Assembly (NCBI RefSeq): GCF_021044685.1 | Contig: NZ_CP088014.1 | Span: 1,612,001 to 1,676,000 of the forward strand | Reading direction: 5' to 3' | Length of the DNA stretch: 64,000 nt | Source of the DNA: Bradyrhizobium daqingense | GTDB lineage: Bacteria; Pseudomonadota; Alphaproteobacteria; Rhizobiales; Xanthobacteraceae | Shown here: positions 37,460-47,515 of the stretch, piece after piece | How positions within the stretch are numbered: the stretch's first letter is position 1 | Layout: every line of letters starts with the position of its first letter | Program-made: the position numbers and the translations under genes | The notes under the pieces: generated by a model | Databases searched by the model: none | Told to the model about the DNA's origin: nothing | The model's input: only the letters and a program-made list of their open reading frames with translations

Positions 37460-37699
37460 ATGAACAGCGAGTCGCAGCTGCGCGAGAAGCTTCGGAAGAT
37501 CGAGGCGTTGTTCGTGGGGGCCGGAACTGCTGGTGAGCGCCATGCGGCGGAAGCCGCGCTGCAGCGGGTGCGGGCCCGGGTCGAGGAACTCGCTCGCCAC
37601 GATCCACCAATCGAACAGCAATTCTCACTTCCCGACCAGTGGTCTCGGCACCTTTTTCTGGCGCTTTGCCGCCGATATGGGCTGCGGCCGTTTCGTTAG
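37460..37699 (+). pseudogene. DUF2786-type protein, 3'-truncated
   Basis: It begins MNSESQLREKLRKIEALFVG and keeps AGERHAAEAALQRVRARVEE, QFSLPDQWSRHLFLALCRRY and GLRPFR, the start of a conserved rhizobial DUF2786-like protein. The reading stops at 37699, exactly where the sequence joins the 3' part of a minus-strand gene. About half the protein is missing. Confidence 0.65.
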
Positions 37700-38192
37700 C
37701 TTTGAGCGTCTTCAGCAGCCAGCGTTCGACATCATGACCGGACAGCAAGTACGGCAAGACGGCTTCGCTCGATTCCAAGCAGTCCCTGAGGCCGGCAAAG
37801 AATATCTTGGCAGCGGCATCCAACGGCGACAGCGCGCTGTTGTGTCGTCTACAAAGGCAGTTCGCGGTGAGATTCTTTGGAGCCAGCGCCTTTGTTTCGC
37901 CTGCTTCGAGCCAAGGCAGTCCAGAGGCCGTGAAATTACCGTCCCCGCGAAGTATTTCGATCACAGCCTCGCTGATCAGATGCTCGCCGGAGATTGGCGC
38001 TTCGCAATTTCCCAGCTCCTGCATGTAACAGCGTTCAAGTGTCGTACTGGGCGAGCCGGATCGAAGGTCAAGCCCTGAAGCCGGCTTGTGCCATCGAACA
38101 CCATCAAAACAGCAGGAAGCCGATTGTCGCCCCGATCGACAACGACAAGGTGCCACCTTCATTTCCTCAAGTCTGCGCTTGGCTTCACCCAT
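37697..38192 (-). pseudogene. SEC-C/HNH-like protein, C-terminally truncated
   Basis: From ATG 38192: MGEAKRRLEEMK, then a SEC-C-like knuckle (APCRCRSGRQSASCC). A possible HNH-type nuclease core follows (GEHLISEAVIEIL, ANCLCRRHNSALSPLDAAA). It runs to HDVERWLLKTLKA, after which it reads into the reverse of the DUF2786 gene (NETAAAHIGG). Such SEC-C plus HNH proteins could be nucleases; the family assignment is tentative. The last part is lost at the same junction as the neighbour. Confidence 0.55.
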
Positions 38193-38214
38193 CGGAGTGA
38201 CCCCCAGCGGCAGT

Positions 38215-38234
38215 CTAGCCCGTCTTATTCGTAA
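38215..38234 (+). repeat. 20-bp direct repeat, left (IS1380-end-like)
   Basis: ctagcccgtcttattcgtaa is repeated exactly at 38836-38855. Its last part equals the IS1380 terminus of this window. The pair brackets the GNAT-like gene. Confidence 0.85.
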
Positions 38235-38258
38235 AGGACCGGCTCATGCGTCGGCTTT

Positions 38259-38285
38259 GTCAGCTTTCTGTCAGCTCGTCCAAAT
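38259..38285 (+). promoter_or_regulatory. Candidate tts box (TtsI-binding site)
   Basis: gtcagctttctgtcagct (38259-38276) matches the rhizobial tts-box core GTCAGCTTnTCGAAAGCT at the first eight and last four positions, 13 of 17 informative positions in all. The mismatches lie in the centre (ctgtc for tcgaa). It lies only 24 nt before the next gene's ATG, unusually close. Confidence 0.4.
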
Positions 38286-38299
38286 AGTAGCTCGTTGTG

Positions 38300-38839
38300 A
38301 TGAGAACCAATTACAACAACTGGCCCTCCGACGGGCAAAGTGTGGACCAGCAGCGCGATGCGCTGGCCGGCACTTCTGGCGCAGATGGTGCTGCTTTTAC
38401 GGCCGCTTTAGCTGCTGGACCAGCGTCTTCCGCTTTTGACAAGAGGACAGGTGTGTCAGTCCGCCTACACAGAGTAAGTAGCAATATTGGCAACGCCCAA
38501 AGTGTTTCTTTGTTTACTGATGCCAATGAACGCAATAAGGTGGGAGCGATGACCGTGGCGCCGGGGCGCAACAGTTTGCGAATTCTCAGCATAGAAAATC
38601 TCGGCCGGTCGAGGTACAAAGGGGTCGGGACGGCTATGATTGAAGTCGCCGATCATACTAGGCAGTCCGCGGGCCTTTCCAAGCTATCCCTTCTCTCTCA
38701 AGATGAAGGAGCTTCAGCATTTTTCTACAAGAAGGGATTCCGGTTTGCGGACGAGGGCAAGAATGCGGAAATGCGGACTGTCATTTCCAATCCACGATAC
38801 GTCTCAGATGAAATTCTTATGGGCGAGATGGAGCGCTAG
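38300..38839 (+). CDS. GNAT-like acetyltransferase, candidate type III effector
   Basis: 179 residues from ATG 38300. Residues 1-50 are Ser/Gln/Asp/Ala-rich and disordered-looking (NYNNWPSDGQSVDQQRDALA), like a secretion signal. Residues 60-150 fit the GNAT fold: the acetyl-CoA loop is RYKGVG at 105-110 (R/Q-x-x-G-x-G), followed by LSKLSLLSQDEGASAFFYKK and GFRFAD. There is no clear ribosome site. The candidate tts box lies just upstream. Its stop codon lies inside the right 20-bp repeat. The effector role is inference. Confidence 0.6.
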   Translation: MRTNYNNWPSDGQSVDQQRDALAGTSGADGAAFTAALAAGPASSAFDKRTGVSVRLHRVSSNIGNAQSVSLFTDANERNKVGAMTVAPGRNSLRILSIENLGRSRYKGVGTAMIEVADHTRQSAGLSKLSLLSQDEGASAFFYKKGFRFADEGKNAEMRTVISNPRYVSDEILMGEMER

Positions 38840-39024
38840 CCCGTCTTATTCGTAAGAGTGCGCCTGAGGGCTGGCGAGCGTGGTGTAAAGCGCTGATGCG
38901 GCGTAGGATTCGGTTGCGAAGCCACCCCATCACCTTAAACCACGCCCGCCATGACCGATGATACGATTCTGCCATCCTCGTTTCCAGCCGTTCACGCCAA
39001 GAAAGTCACAGCTGCCTTCCATGG
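38836..39024 (+). mobile_element. IS1380 left end, copy 2, cut by IS21 element B
   Basis: ccgtcttattcgtaagag (38841) is followed by gctggcgagcgtggtgtaaa and a transposase start at about 38951 (MTDDTILPSSFPAVHAKKVT). It ends after about 25 codons at 39025, where IS21 element B begins. It mirrors 36185-36372. Confidence 0.82.
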
Positions 39025-39138
39025 TGTCATTCGGCTTGCAATATTGACCCCCTAAGCCGGGGGATCGGCGTCCAAAATTGCCCCCCTACAGGTTGGTCTG
39101 TTGCGCTGCCTGCTTCGTAACAAAGCAGGTGGTGGAGG

Positions 39139-40638
39139 ATGCTGGTCGTGGAGACGATTGCGCGGATTCGGCGCGAGCACTTCATCAAGGGCAAGACGAT
39201 CAAGGAGATCGCCCGTGACCTGAAGGTGTCACGGAACACGGTTCGGAAGGTGCTGAGGTCGGGAGAGACCTCCTTCGAGTATGAGCGGCAAGTGCAGCCG
39301 CGGCCAAAGCTCGGACGATGGGCAGTCGAACTTGACGGGCTGCTTGCGGCGAACGCGGCTAAATCGGCTCGTGAGCAGCTGACATTGATCCGGATCTTCG
39401 AAGAGCTGCGCGGTCGCGGCTATGACGGCGGCTACGATGCGGTGCGACGTTACGCCAGGCGGTGGAGCAAGGAACGCGGGCAATCGACCGCGGCGGCCTA
39501 TGTCCCGCTGAGTTTTGCGCCAGGCGAAGCCTACCAGTTCGACTGGAGCCATGAGGTGGTGCTGTTGAGCGGAACCACCGTGGTCGTGAAGGTTGCTCAC
39601 GTCCGGCTCTGCCACAGCCGTATGCTATTTGCCCGGGCGTATCCGCGAGAGACGCAGGAGATGGTGTTCGACGCCCACGACCGAGCGTTCGCGCTGTTCA
39701 AGGGCACCTGCACCCGCGGCATCTACGACAACATGAAGACCGCCGTGGAGACGATCTTCGTCGGTAAAGGGCGTCTTTACAATCGCCGGTTTTTGCAGAT
39801 GTGCAGCCACTATCTGGTCGATCCAGTCGCCTGCACGCCGGCGTCTGGCTGGGAGAAGGGGCAGGTTGAGAACCAGGTCGGGCTGGTCAGGGAACGCTTC
39901 TTCACGCCGCGTCTGCGGTTCAAAAACCTCGACGAGTTAAACGCCTGGCTGCTCGACAAATGCATCACCTACGCCAAGGCTCATCGCCATCCGGAACTGG
40001 TCGATCAGACGATCTGGGACGTGTTCGAAGTCGAACGCCCTAGGCTCGTTCCCTATGCAGGGCGATTTGACGGCTTCCATGCGGTGACGGCGTCGGTCTC
40101 GAAGACCTGCCTGGTGCGCTTCGACAACAACAAGTACTCGGTCGCAGCCAGTGCAGTCGGACGACCGGTCGAGGTTCAAGCCTATGCCGATCGCATCGTG
40201 ATCCGCCAGGATGGACGTATCGTTGCCGAGCATCAGCGATCCTTTGGCCGCGGCGATACCGTCTACGACCCTTGGCATTATGTGCCGGTGCTCGCCCGCA
40301 ACCCCGGCGCCTTACGCAACGGCGCTCCCTTCAAGGACTGGGTGCTGCCGGCCGCGATCGAGCGGATCCGGCGCAAGCTTGCCAGCATCGACGATGGCAA
40401 TCGGCAGATGGTCGACATCCTCAACGCGGTGCTGACTGACGGTCTGCCTGCGGTGGAAGCGGCCTGTGCCGAAGCGCTCAGTCACAGCGTTCATTCCGCC
40501 GATGTGGTGCTCAACATCCTGGCCCGTCAACGTGAGCCAGCCCCGCCGGCCAACATCATGACGCCAGCCGCCCTGACGCTCCGTCATGCACCAATCGCCG
40601 ATTGTGCCCGCTACGACAACCTTCGGAGGACCAACTGA
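39139..40638 (+). CDS. istA: IS21-family transposase IstA (element B)
   Basis: 499 residues from ATG 39139. The N-terminal HTH reads GKTIKEIARDLKVSRNTVRK. The DDE core includes YQFDWSHEVVLLSG, RGIYDNMKTAVETIFVGKGR and SGWEKGQVENQVGLVRERFF. It is a different IS21 subgroup from element A. The stop overlaps the istB ATG (TGATG). The protein appears intact and could act on related ends only with a helper from elsewhere. Confidence 0.93.
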   Translation: MLVVETIARIRREHFIKGKTIKEIARDLKVSRNTVRKVLRSGETSFEYERQVQPRPKLGRWAVELDGLLAANAAKSAREQLTLIRIFEELRGRGYDGGYDAVRRYARRWSKERGQSTAAAYVPLSFAPGEAYQFDWSHEVVLLSGTTVVVKVAHVRLCHSRMLFARAYPRETQEMVFDAHDRAFALFKGTCTRGIYDNMKTAVETIFVGKGRLYNRRFLQMCSHYLVDPVACTPASGWEKGQVENQVGLVRERFFTPRLRFKNLDELNAWLLDKCITYAKAHRHPELVDQTIWDVFEVERPRLVPYAGRFDGFHAVTASVSKTCLVRFDNNKYSVAASAVGRPVEVQAYADRIVIRQDGRIVAEHQRSFGRGDTVYDPWHYVPVLARNPGALRNGAPFKDWVLPAAIERIRRKLASIDDGNRQMVDILNAVLTDGLPAVEAACAEALSHSVHSADVVLNILARQREPAPPANIMTPAALTLRHAPIADCARYDNLRRTN

Positions 40639-41109
40639 TGGAACGAACTCAAATCTTCGACCTCATGGGCGAGCTCAAGCTCTATGGCATGAAGGCTGCC
40701 TTCGACGAGATCATGGCAACTGCCGTCAAACGTCAGCATGAACCCCAGCGCATCGTTGGCGATCTACTCTCCGCCGAGATCAACGAGAAGCAAGCCAGAT
40801 CTATCAAATACCAGCTCACCATTGCCAAGCTGCCGCTTGCCAAGGACATTGCCGACTTCCAGTTCGACGGCACGCCGATCAATCAGACGCTCGTCAATGA
40901 TCTTGCTGGCGGCGGCTTCGTCGCCCATCGTCGAGACCGGCAACGATAGCTGGCGGTTCAAAAGCCGAGACGACGATCACGCCACCCGCGCTCGTCTCGC
41001 CTCCGCTATCCCGGCCAGCTCCGACGAGACGAGCGCTACCAGCAAACCCCGCCGCGGAAAGGGGTCAAAATTGGACGCCGATGAAGGGTCAAATTTGCAA
41101 GCCGATTGA
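40638..41109 (+). pseudogene. IstB with internal deletion
   Basis: It starts normally (MERTQIFDLMGELKLYGMKA) and runs to INQTLVNDLAGGGFVA. The next bases jump to the family's C-terminal end in another frame (PIVETGNDSWRFKSRDDDHA, then DETSATSKPRRG). The Walker A and B segments, about 120 codons, are missing. The cut lies at about 40920 within a cgtcgccca/catcgtcg context. Confidence 0.88.
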
Positions 41110-41113
41110 CACT

Positions 41114-42151
41114 TTACACTTCTGGATCTGAAATGCGGGTCAGCATCCTCACGTGCGGTCCCGCCCGTTTGAAGACCGGCTCCCAAAACGCATAGGCGTT
41201 CTCGACGAAACTCGCGGTTACGGAGAACTTCGTGAGCGCCGCCCGATATGCGGCCTGGCGCCCGCAGCCCTGTCCCTCGACAAGGTGCCAGATGAACTGA
41301 GCGACCTGGCGCGTGTACGTGCTCGGACGACCTCGGTGGTTGGGTACGATCTCAAGTCGCTTGGTCCCGGTGTCACGCGTCTCCGGTTCGGTGATATTGG
41401 CAAGCCAAATGAAGATTGATGGATCAATGCTCGCGGGATAGCCGTCGCGCTTGAGCTGCTGATTGATGATAGAGAACGCGCTGGCGGCTTCCCTGAAGCA
41501 CTCGCTCAGGATGAAGTTCGCCTGGTTCTCCAGCTTGCCGCTCCGAAGATCGTCGAGCAATCTGACCGCCTCGTCGGTGAGCCGCCGCATATATCGCGGT
41601 TGCGACTGTCCCGCGCTGTCGGCTGGTTCCTTCTGCATGATTAATTCGGCCGCATCCGCGCGAAACCCCGTTGCGGCTTCTTTGAGAACGGTCAAAAAAT
41701 TGCTTTCAAGTCCGGAAGCGACGACGGTTTTCGACGCCGCTTCGCCTCCCACCCGCGTCTCTACGAGGCCGTTTGCATGGTCCAAGGCAGCATTCAGGCT
41801 GGCTTTGATGTTTTCAGAAGCTCTGTCTTGAGAGTCTTCGGCAACCTTCACCATCATCTCGGTGGTAGTGTCGGAATCTAGGAGTTCGTCCTTGCGCGGC
41901 GCCGCCGCATTCCGAGATTCAAGCACCGCAACGGGACTCGGAGCCGTCGCTTGCCTTGCAAGAATTGTTTGATCAGACGTATTCGGGCCTGAGTGCTCCG
42001 ATCGCAGATTGGAAGCAGCAATCCCGCGGGGCAGCACAAACAGGCCATCGTCAACGGCTCGGCTCGCCGCCGCGGTAAGCTCCACGAGCGAGCGTCGCGC
42101 GCAGCGCGTCTGCCTAGTACGCGGCTTTTTCGTTTCTTGCGTGTGGTTCAT
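41114..42151 (-). CDS. Unrecognised partner gene of an orphan ParA
   Basis: About 345 residues from ATG 42151 (MNHTQETKKPRTRQTRCARR; an in-frame codon at 42172 is possible). It has a basic start, a long low-complexity middle, then a predicted helical C-terminal half (AVRLLDDLRSGKLENQANFI, GRPSTYTRQVAQFIWHLVEG, AAYRAALTKFSVTASFVENA). It overlaps the end of parA by about 38 nt and so is co-translated with it. In parAB-type operons this place belongs to the DNA-binding or cargo adaptor protein. It ends 3 bp after IS21 element B, so the last residues may be lost. Confidence 0.6.
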   Translation of the reverse strand: MNHTQETKKPRTRQTRCARRSLVELTAAASRAVDDGLFVLPRGIAASNLRSEHSGPNTSDQTILARQATAPSPVAVLESRNAAAPRKDELLDSDTTTEMMVKVAEDSQDRASENIKASLNAALDHANGLVETRVGGEAASKTVVASGLESNFLTVLKEAATGFRADAAELIMQKEPADSAGQSQPRYMRRLTDEAVRLLDDLRSGKLENQANFILSECFREAASAFSIINQQLKRDGYPASIDPSIFIWLANITEPETRDTGTKRLEIVPNHRGRPSTYTRQVAQFIWHLVEGQGCGRQAAYRAALTKFSVTASFVENAYAFWEPVFKRAGPHVRMLTRISDPEV

Positions 42152-42782
42152 GATCTGACGACCCCTCGACAAGCTTCTTCAAGATCCAGCGCCACAGCTC
42201 ACGAACTTCCTCCGAGGCTCTTCCCTCTTGTGCAAACTCCGTCACGCCTAATCCTGCCCCAAGCGCGTCCTGATGGTCATTGCGCTGTCCGACATAGGGA
42301 AGCGCGAGCACCCCGAGCGAATTGAGCGACGTCGCGGCTTCACTCACGCGGCAGCCCCGCGGTGGCGTCTGAGCGAGGACGAAAGCAAATCGGCGGTTGA
42401 GCCTACGAATAGCAATCAGCGTCGGTATCGCAGCTTCGATGTCGGCGGGACTCGGACGCACCGGGATCAGGCAAAGATCGGCCCTCGCGATGGCGCGCAT
42501 GGCCAGTGCATTGTTCGTGGCGGCGGTATCGATAACCGTAAGCCAGATCCCCTCGGCTTCAAGGCTGACGAGCGCCCGTTCTATTTCGGCCGAATCAGCG
42601 ACCCGAACGACCCGGGGATCGGGATGGCGGCGCCGCTCTTTCCATTTTGAAATCGTGCCTTGTGGATCCGCCTCGACAATTGCGACGCGCTCCCCGTTCC
42701 CCAACGCTGCGACTGCAATTCCGACCGCCAGCGTGCTCTTGCCGCTTCCGCCTTTTTGGGTGACCAGAGCAAGGACATACAT
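42114..42782 (-). CDS. ParA/MinD-family ATPase
   Basis: 222 residues. The deviant Walker A KGGSGKST at residues 10-17 has the signature lysine, followed by IVEADPQGTISKWKERR and the Walker B-like WLTVIDTAATNN. The short form without an N-terminal HTH matches plasmid or element-borne type Ib-like ParA proteins, which position DNA or protein cargo. ATG 42782 has only a weak ribosome site. The gene downstream is the presumed partner. No known origin genes lie nearby. Confidence 0.88.
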   Translation of the reverse strand: MYVLALVTQKGGSGKSTLAVGIAVAALGNGERVAIVEADPQGTISKWKERRRHPDPRVVRVADSAEIERALVSLEAEGIWLTVIDTAATNNALAMRAIARADLCLIPVRPSPADIEAAIPTLIAIRRLNRRFAFVLAQTPPRGCRVSEAATSLNSLGVLALPYVGQRNDHQDALGAGLGVTEFAQEGRASEEVRELWRWILKKLVEGSSDHEPHARNEKAAY

Positions 42783-43225
42783 CTTCTACGCGTCCCGGAC
42801 GACAACGACATGAAACGCACGAGTCGTCGACATCGAGCCTACCCTTCCCGATGGTGGGTCGCATCAAGAGCGAACGTGGAAATCGCAGCCAAATCGAGGC
42901 CCAGCCATTAACGATATACCGCGCAATACGTCGGCCAAGGGCCGCGAGAATCACCACGACGTGGCTTTGTAAAATAGCCCATTATTCGGCCGTGTCACGG
43001 ATCTTCGCGAAAGGATTGCTGAGCACCGTCGTACAAGCATGAAAGCAGAGCCTGCTCGCCTCTCTGGAATGGACACGGCAAGAAGCGGCTGTCGCAGTTG
43101 CAGCAAGATGCTGCCTCCTACCAGATTGGAGAGGTGATCTGCCTGCCAGCTCGAACTATCGAGCTAACCACAACTTGGGGACAAGCTACGCAATATTTTT
43201 CCGTGCTCAGCAGGAGGACTCTCGG
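42783..43225. other. Divergent intergenic region between parA and the porin-like gene
   Basis: There is no gene with a start signal. agctcga / tcgagct (43149-43166) form a 7-bp dyad about 60 bp upstream of the outer-membrane gene and may be an operator. Nothing else stands out. Confidence 0.35.
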
Positions 43226-43991
43226 ATGAAGTGCAACAAGCAATTGTCGCTCGCGAGCATCATTGCGTTCGGGACGATCGCTTTTGGGAGCGGAAGTTTA
43301 GCTGCTGATTTGCCTGCGGCACCTGTCGTCAAAGCGCCGGCTCCCGTTTATCCTCTCTTCAGCTGGACTGGAGGTTACATCGGCGGCAGTGTAGGCTCGG
43401 GTTGGGGTACCAGCCAGACCGACCTCGCTGTGGGCAATACATTCATTGGCGCCCCCGTCAACCAGACCGTAAACCAGCTCATCGGCGGCACTGCCGATTT
43501 GAATGTGCCATTGCCGCAGGTGCAGCTGAACGGCTTCCTCGGCGGCGTACAAGCCGGTTACAATTTCCAGTCCGGTGTGATGGTCTACGGCGTGGAAAGC
43601 GATTTTTTATGGAGTGGTATCAAGGGGCGCACTGGCTGCTTTGTGGTCTTGAACTGCACGAACGACACCAAATGGATTGCCGATATCACCGGACGGGTCG
43701 GCGTCACGGTGGGCGACCGCGGCCTAGTCTACATCAAGGGCGGCGCAGCTTGGGCCGATTCCAGCATCGGCATCAACCAGTCCTTTGCCGTTACATCGAA
43801 CTTGGGGGCTGGCTTTGCTGCTAACGGTGCTGCCGATGGCCGAGCGACCAAGAACATATTTGGCGGCACATTGGGTGCGGGCATCGAGTATGCCTTCCTG
43901 CCCGGCTGGTCAGCCAAAGTTGAGTATGACTACTTCGATTTCGGCAGGCAAGACGTAAAGCTGCCGGTTTCGGTAGTCGAGAACACGGCGA

Positions 43992-44720
<729 letters not shown>

Positions 44721-44819
44721 GGAAACGGAGCCATGGTCCGAAATGAGCCACCGGCACTCAGCGAAAGCTGCCGGCCAACGGCAACTCCTCGGAACCTGTA
44801 GCCACCGCGTCAGTCGTCG

Positions 44820-45620
44820 ACTCTACCGAGCTCGATGCGACCATCGGTCAGAAATCGTTCGAAGATGGCACGGCGCGAGACGGCATAGCGGATCGCCTCA
44901 GCCAGTTTTGATTTGCCGAAGATCCGACGCAAGGTCTGCTGCCAGAGATCGAAGAGATCTGCGACGATCGCCGCGGAGGCTTGCTGGCGCGCGGCAACGC
45001 GAGTGTCGGGGCTTTGACCGCGCATCGTTTTCTCGACCTGCCAGAACTTCGCCATCCGCTCGACCGTCGCCGTTGCCACTTCTGAGCTCCCTGCAACATG
45101 CAGCTCGTAGAACTTGCGTCTGCAGTGTGACCAGCAGCCAGCCTGTGATGCAATCATTGCCGCGATCGGATCGCGCGAGCTTGTTATAGGCGGCGTAGCC
45201 ATCCACCTGCAGGATTCCGCGATAACCATTGAGATGGCGGACCGCGCATTCACCGGAGCGGCTGTCTTCGAAGCGATAAGCCACCATCGGGGGACCGTTG
45301 CGGCCAAACGTTCGATCATCCCTGGCATAGGCCCATAAATAGGCCGTCTTTGTCGATCCGGAGCCCGGAGCGAGCGTCTGCAAAGTGGTTTCGTCGGCAA
45401 AGACCCGTTCGGCCTTCTTGACCTCGCTGAAGATGTAGTCGGCCATGATCTCGAGCTCGAAGCCGAGCTTGCCCATCCATTGCGCCATCAACTGGCGGTC
45501 GAGCTCGACCTTGTCGCGGGCGTAGATAGCCTCCTGCCGGTAGAGCGGCAGGCCATCGGCATATTTGGCGACGGCGATCTGGGCCAGAAGCGCTTCCGTC
45601 GCCTGAGACGCCCGCCTTCT
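44820..45620 (-). pseudogene. IS66 transposase TnpC, C-terminal half, frameshifted
   Basis: The minus strand from about 45600 reads EALLAQIAVAKYADGLPLYR, QEAIYARDKVELDRQLMAQW, ERVFADETTLQTLAPGSGST and GILQVDGYAAYNKLARSDRG. Near 45160 the frame shifts by one and continues AGCWSHCRRKFYELHVAGSS to IELGRVDD. This is the catalytic half of IS66 TnpC without its start. It is not a direct continuation of the stub at 28733. Confidence 0.85.
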
Positions 45621-46062
45621 CAAGTCCCCGGCGCATCATCTCGACATCCGCAGCGGCGTATCGGTGGGTCGTGGCGACCTGAGCATGGCCAAGCCAAGCC
45701 TGAATCGTCAGGAGGTCCACGCCTGACCGGAGAAGCTTCATGGCGAGGGAATGCCGGAAGATGTGCGGCGATATCGGCTTGCCCTCCAAGCTTGGCCTCG
45801 TGGACCCGGCCTGGGAGGCGGCACGCCGCACGATGTGTGTCGCGCCGAAACGCGTCAGGCGCTCGTTGTGGACCCCGACGAAGATTGGCCGCGGTTCATG
45901 ATGGGCGAGGCCGCGTTCGCTCAATAGGTTGGTCAGCGATCGCACCAAATCCTGAGGAATGGGAACGACGCGATCTCGGCGTCCCTTGCCATGAAGCAGC
46001 ACCTGCGGGCGTCCTCGCTCCAACTGAAGGTCGTTCGCGTTGACGCCGGTCGCTTCGGACAT
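45618..46062 (-). pseudogene. Tyrosine recombinase, C-terminal part
   Basis: It reads SEATGVNANDLQLERGRPQV, LLHGKGRRDRVVPIPQDL, PHIFRHSLAMKLLRSGVDLL and IQAWLGHAQVATTHRYAAAD. These are the second half of an XerD-like recombinase with the HxxR, second His and Tyr catalytic residues. The front, with the first catalytic Arg region, is cut where the IS110 sequence starts (46060). The end is fused to the IS66 piece. Confidence 0.82.
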
Positions 46063-46957
46063 GGAAGCCTGCGTCGGCGCACATCATTTGAGCCGCAAAC
46101 TCGCATCGCTAGGTCACGATGCCAGGTTGATGCCGGCCAAATATGTCCGCCCTTATAGCAAAGGACCGAAGAACGACTTCAATGATGCCGAAGCGATTGC
46201 CGAAGCCGTGCAACGCCCGACGATGAAGTTCGTGGCGACCAAGACCGCGGAGCAACTGGATCTGCAGGCGCTGCATCGGGTGCGCGAGCGGCTGGTGTCG
46301 CAACGCACCGGCATCATCAACCAGATTCGCGCCTTCATGCTGGAACGCGGGATCGCGGTGCGCCAGGGTATCGGCTTCCTGCGCACAGAACTGCCCACCA
46401 TCCTTGCCACGCGCACCGATGCCCTGTCGCCACGCATGTTGCGTGTCATCGAGGAGTTGGCAGGCGACTGGCGCCGGCTGGATCAGCGCATCGATAGCCT
46501 CTCCGGCGAGATCGAAGCACTGGCCCGTCAAGATCAGGCATGTTCGCGCCTGATGACGGTGCCTGGCATCGGGCCGATCATTTCGAGCGCCATGGTAGCC
46601 GCGATCGGCACTGGAGACGTCTTCTCCAAAGGCCGTGACTTCGGCGCCTGGCTCGGACTGGTGCCCAAGCAGATCTCGACGGGAGACCGCACGATCCTCG
46701 GCAAAATCTCAAGGCGCGGCAATCGCTACCTGCGCGTTCTGTTCGTGCAGGCGGCATGGGTGGTGCTGGTCAGGATCAAGAACTGGGAACGTTACGGACT
46801 CAGATCCTGGATCGAAGCCGCCAAGAAGCGATTGCACCACAACGTGCTAGCGATCGCACTCGCCAACAAGCTTGCCCGCATCGCCTGGGCGGTGCTGGCT
46901 AAAGGACGCGCCTTCGAGCTGACAAGGACCAACGATGCAGACGTCCAATCCGCTTGA
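46060..46957 (+). pseudogene. IS110-family transposase lacking its N-terminus
   Basis: About 298 residues starting at MEACVGAHHLSRKLASLGHD. The remaining parts are the DEDD-domain rest (KNDFNDAEAIAEAVQRPTMK), the coiled-coil linker and the C-terminal transposase_20 domain (LMTVPGIGPIISSAMVAAIG, DFGAWLGLVPKQISTGDRTI, ISRRGNRYLRVLFVQAAWVV). The first 40-50 residues, with the first catalytic Asp, are missing, so it should be inactive. Confidence 0.85.
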
Positions 46958-47515
46958 TCGTCGCGCCGTGCTCGGGGCGGTCAAGGCGCGGCCTGGCAAC
47001 GCCGGAGCCAGCCGCAAGCAAAGCGCAACGGCCGGCCTTGACCGCCCGTGCGCGCGACGCGACGCACGTCCTGCGGGCCGGGACGAAGGAACGGCCCCCG
47101 GCTCGAACACAGGAACTGCGAGGTAGGAGGAGCAAGCGATGACGTAACCCCATCAACAGGTTCCAGCCAAGGTCTGCGAGAGGATGAGACGAGATGGAGG
47201 TTCGGTCTTCCCGGCGCATGCGAACACTGGTGACCCAAATGGCCCAATCGAGGCCTGTCCGCTAATGAGAACGCACGCGCGCTGATATCCATGATGGCCC
47301 GGAGAGAATGCTCCAATCAAAGGCCGGATACATTGATGCAAGACCACTCACCACCTGATCGACGAACCTCTTGCTACGCACGGCCGGACCATACATTGGG
47401 TCAGGAACGACAAAACTCAAGGTGAGCATAATCGGTCGGCTTTCGAGTGCATAGCGACCAGTTGAGCCCGACAGCCGAGCCATGATTCAAGCCACACAAC
47501 GGAAGGGGCCGAATC
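46958..47515. other. Noncoding tail behind the IS110 transposase
   Basis: Half a kilobase without a supported gene. In the IS110 family one noncoding end encodes the bridge (seek) RNA that picks target and donor. The G+C-rich, hairpin-prone part at 46970-47250 is a candidate. The exact element end is not resolved. Confidence 0.4.

Larger units (their letters stand above)
39025..41111 (+). mobile_element. IS21-family element B, with deleted istB
   Basis: The termini are tgtcattcggcttgcaatat at 39025 and, reading inward from 41111, tgtcaatcggcttgcaaatt. Each is followed by a second repeat (ttgacccc...gatcggcgtcc), the multiple-end-repeat layout of IS21. The flanking bases do not form a target duplication. 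It is non-autonomous because istB lacks its ATPase core. Confidence 0.9.

Noticed and set aside
43149..43166. agctcga / tcgagct dyad before the porin-like gene, with a tts-like tcgagctaa
   Set aside because: The arrangement does not fit a tts box; kept only as a possible operator.
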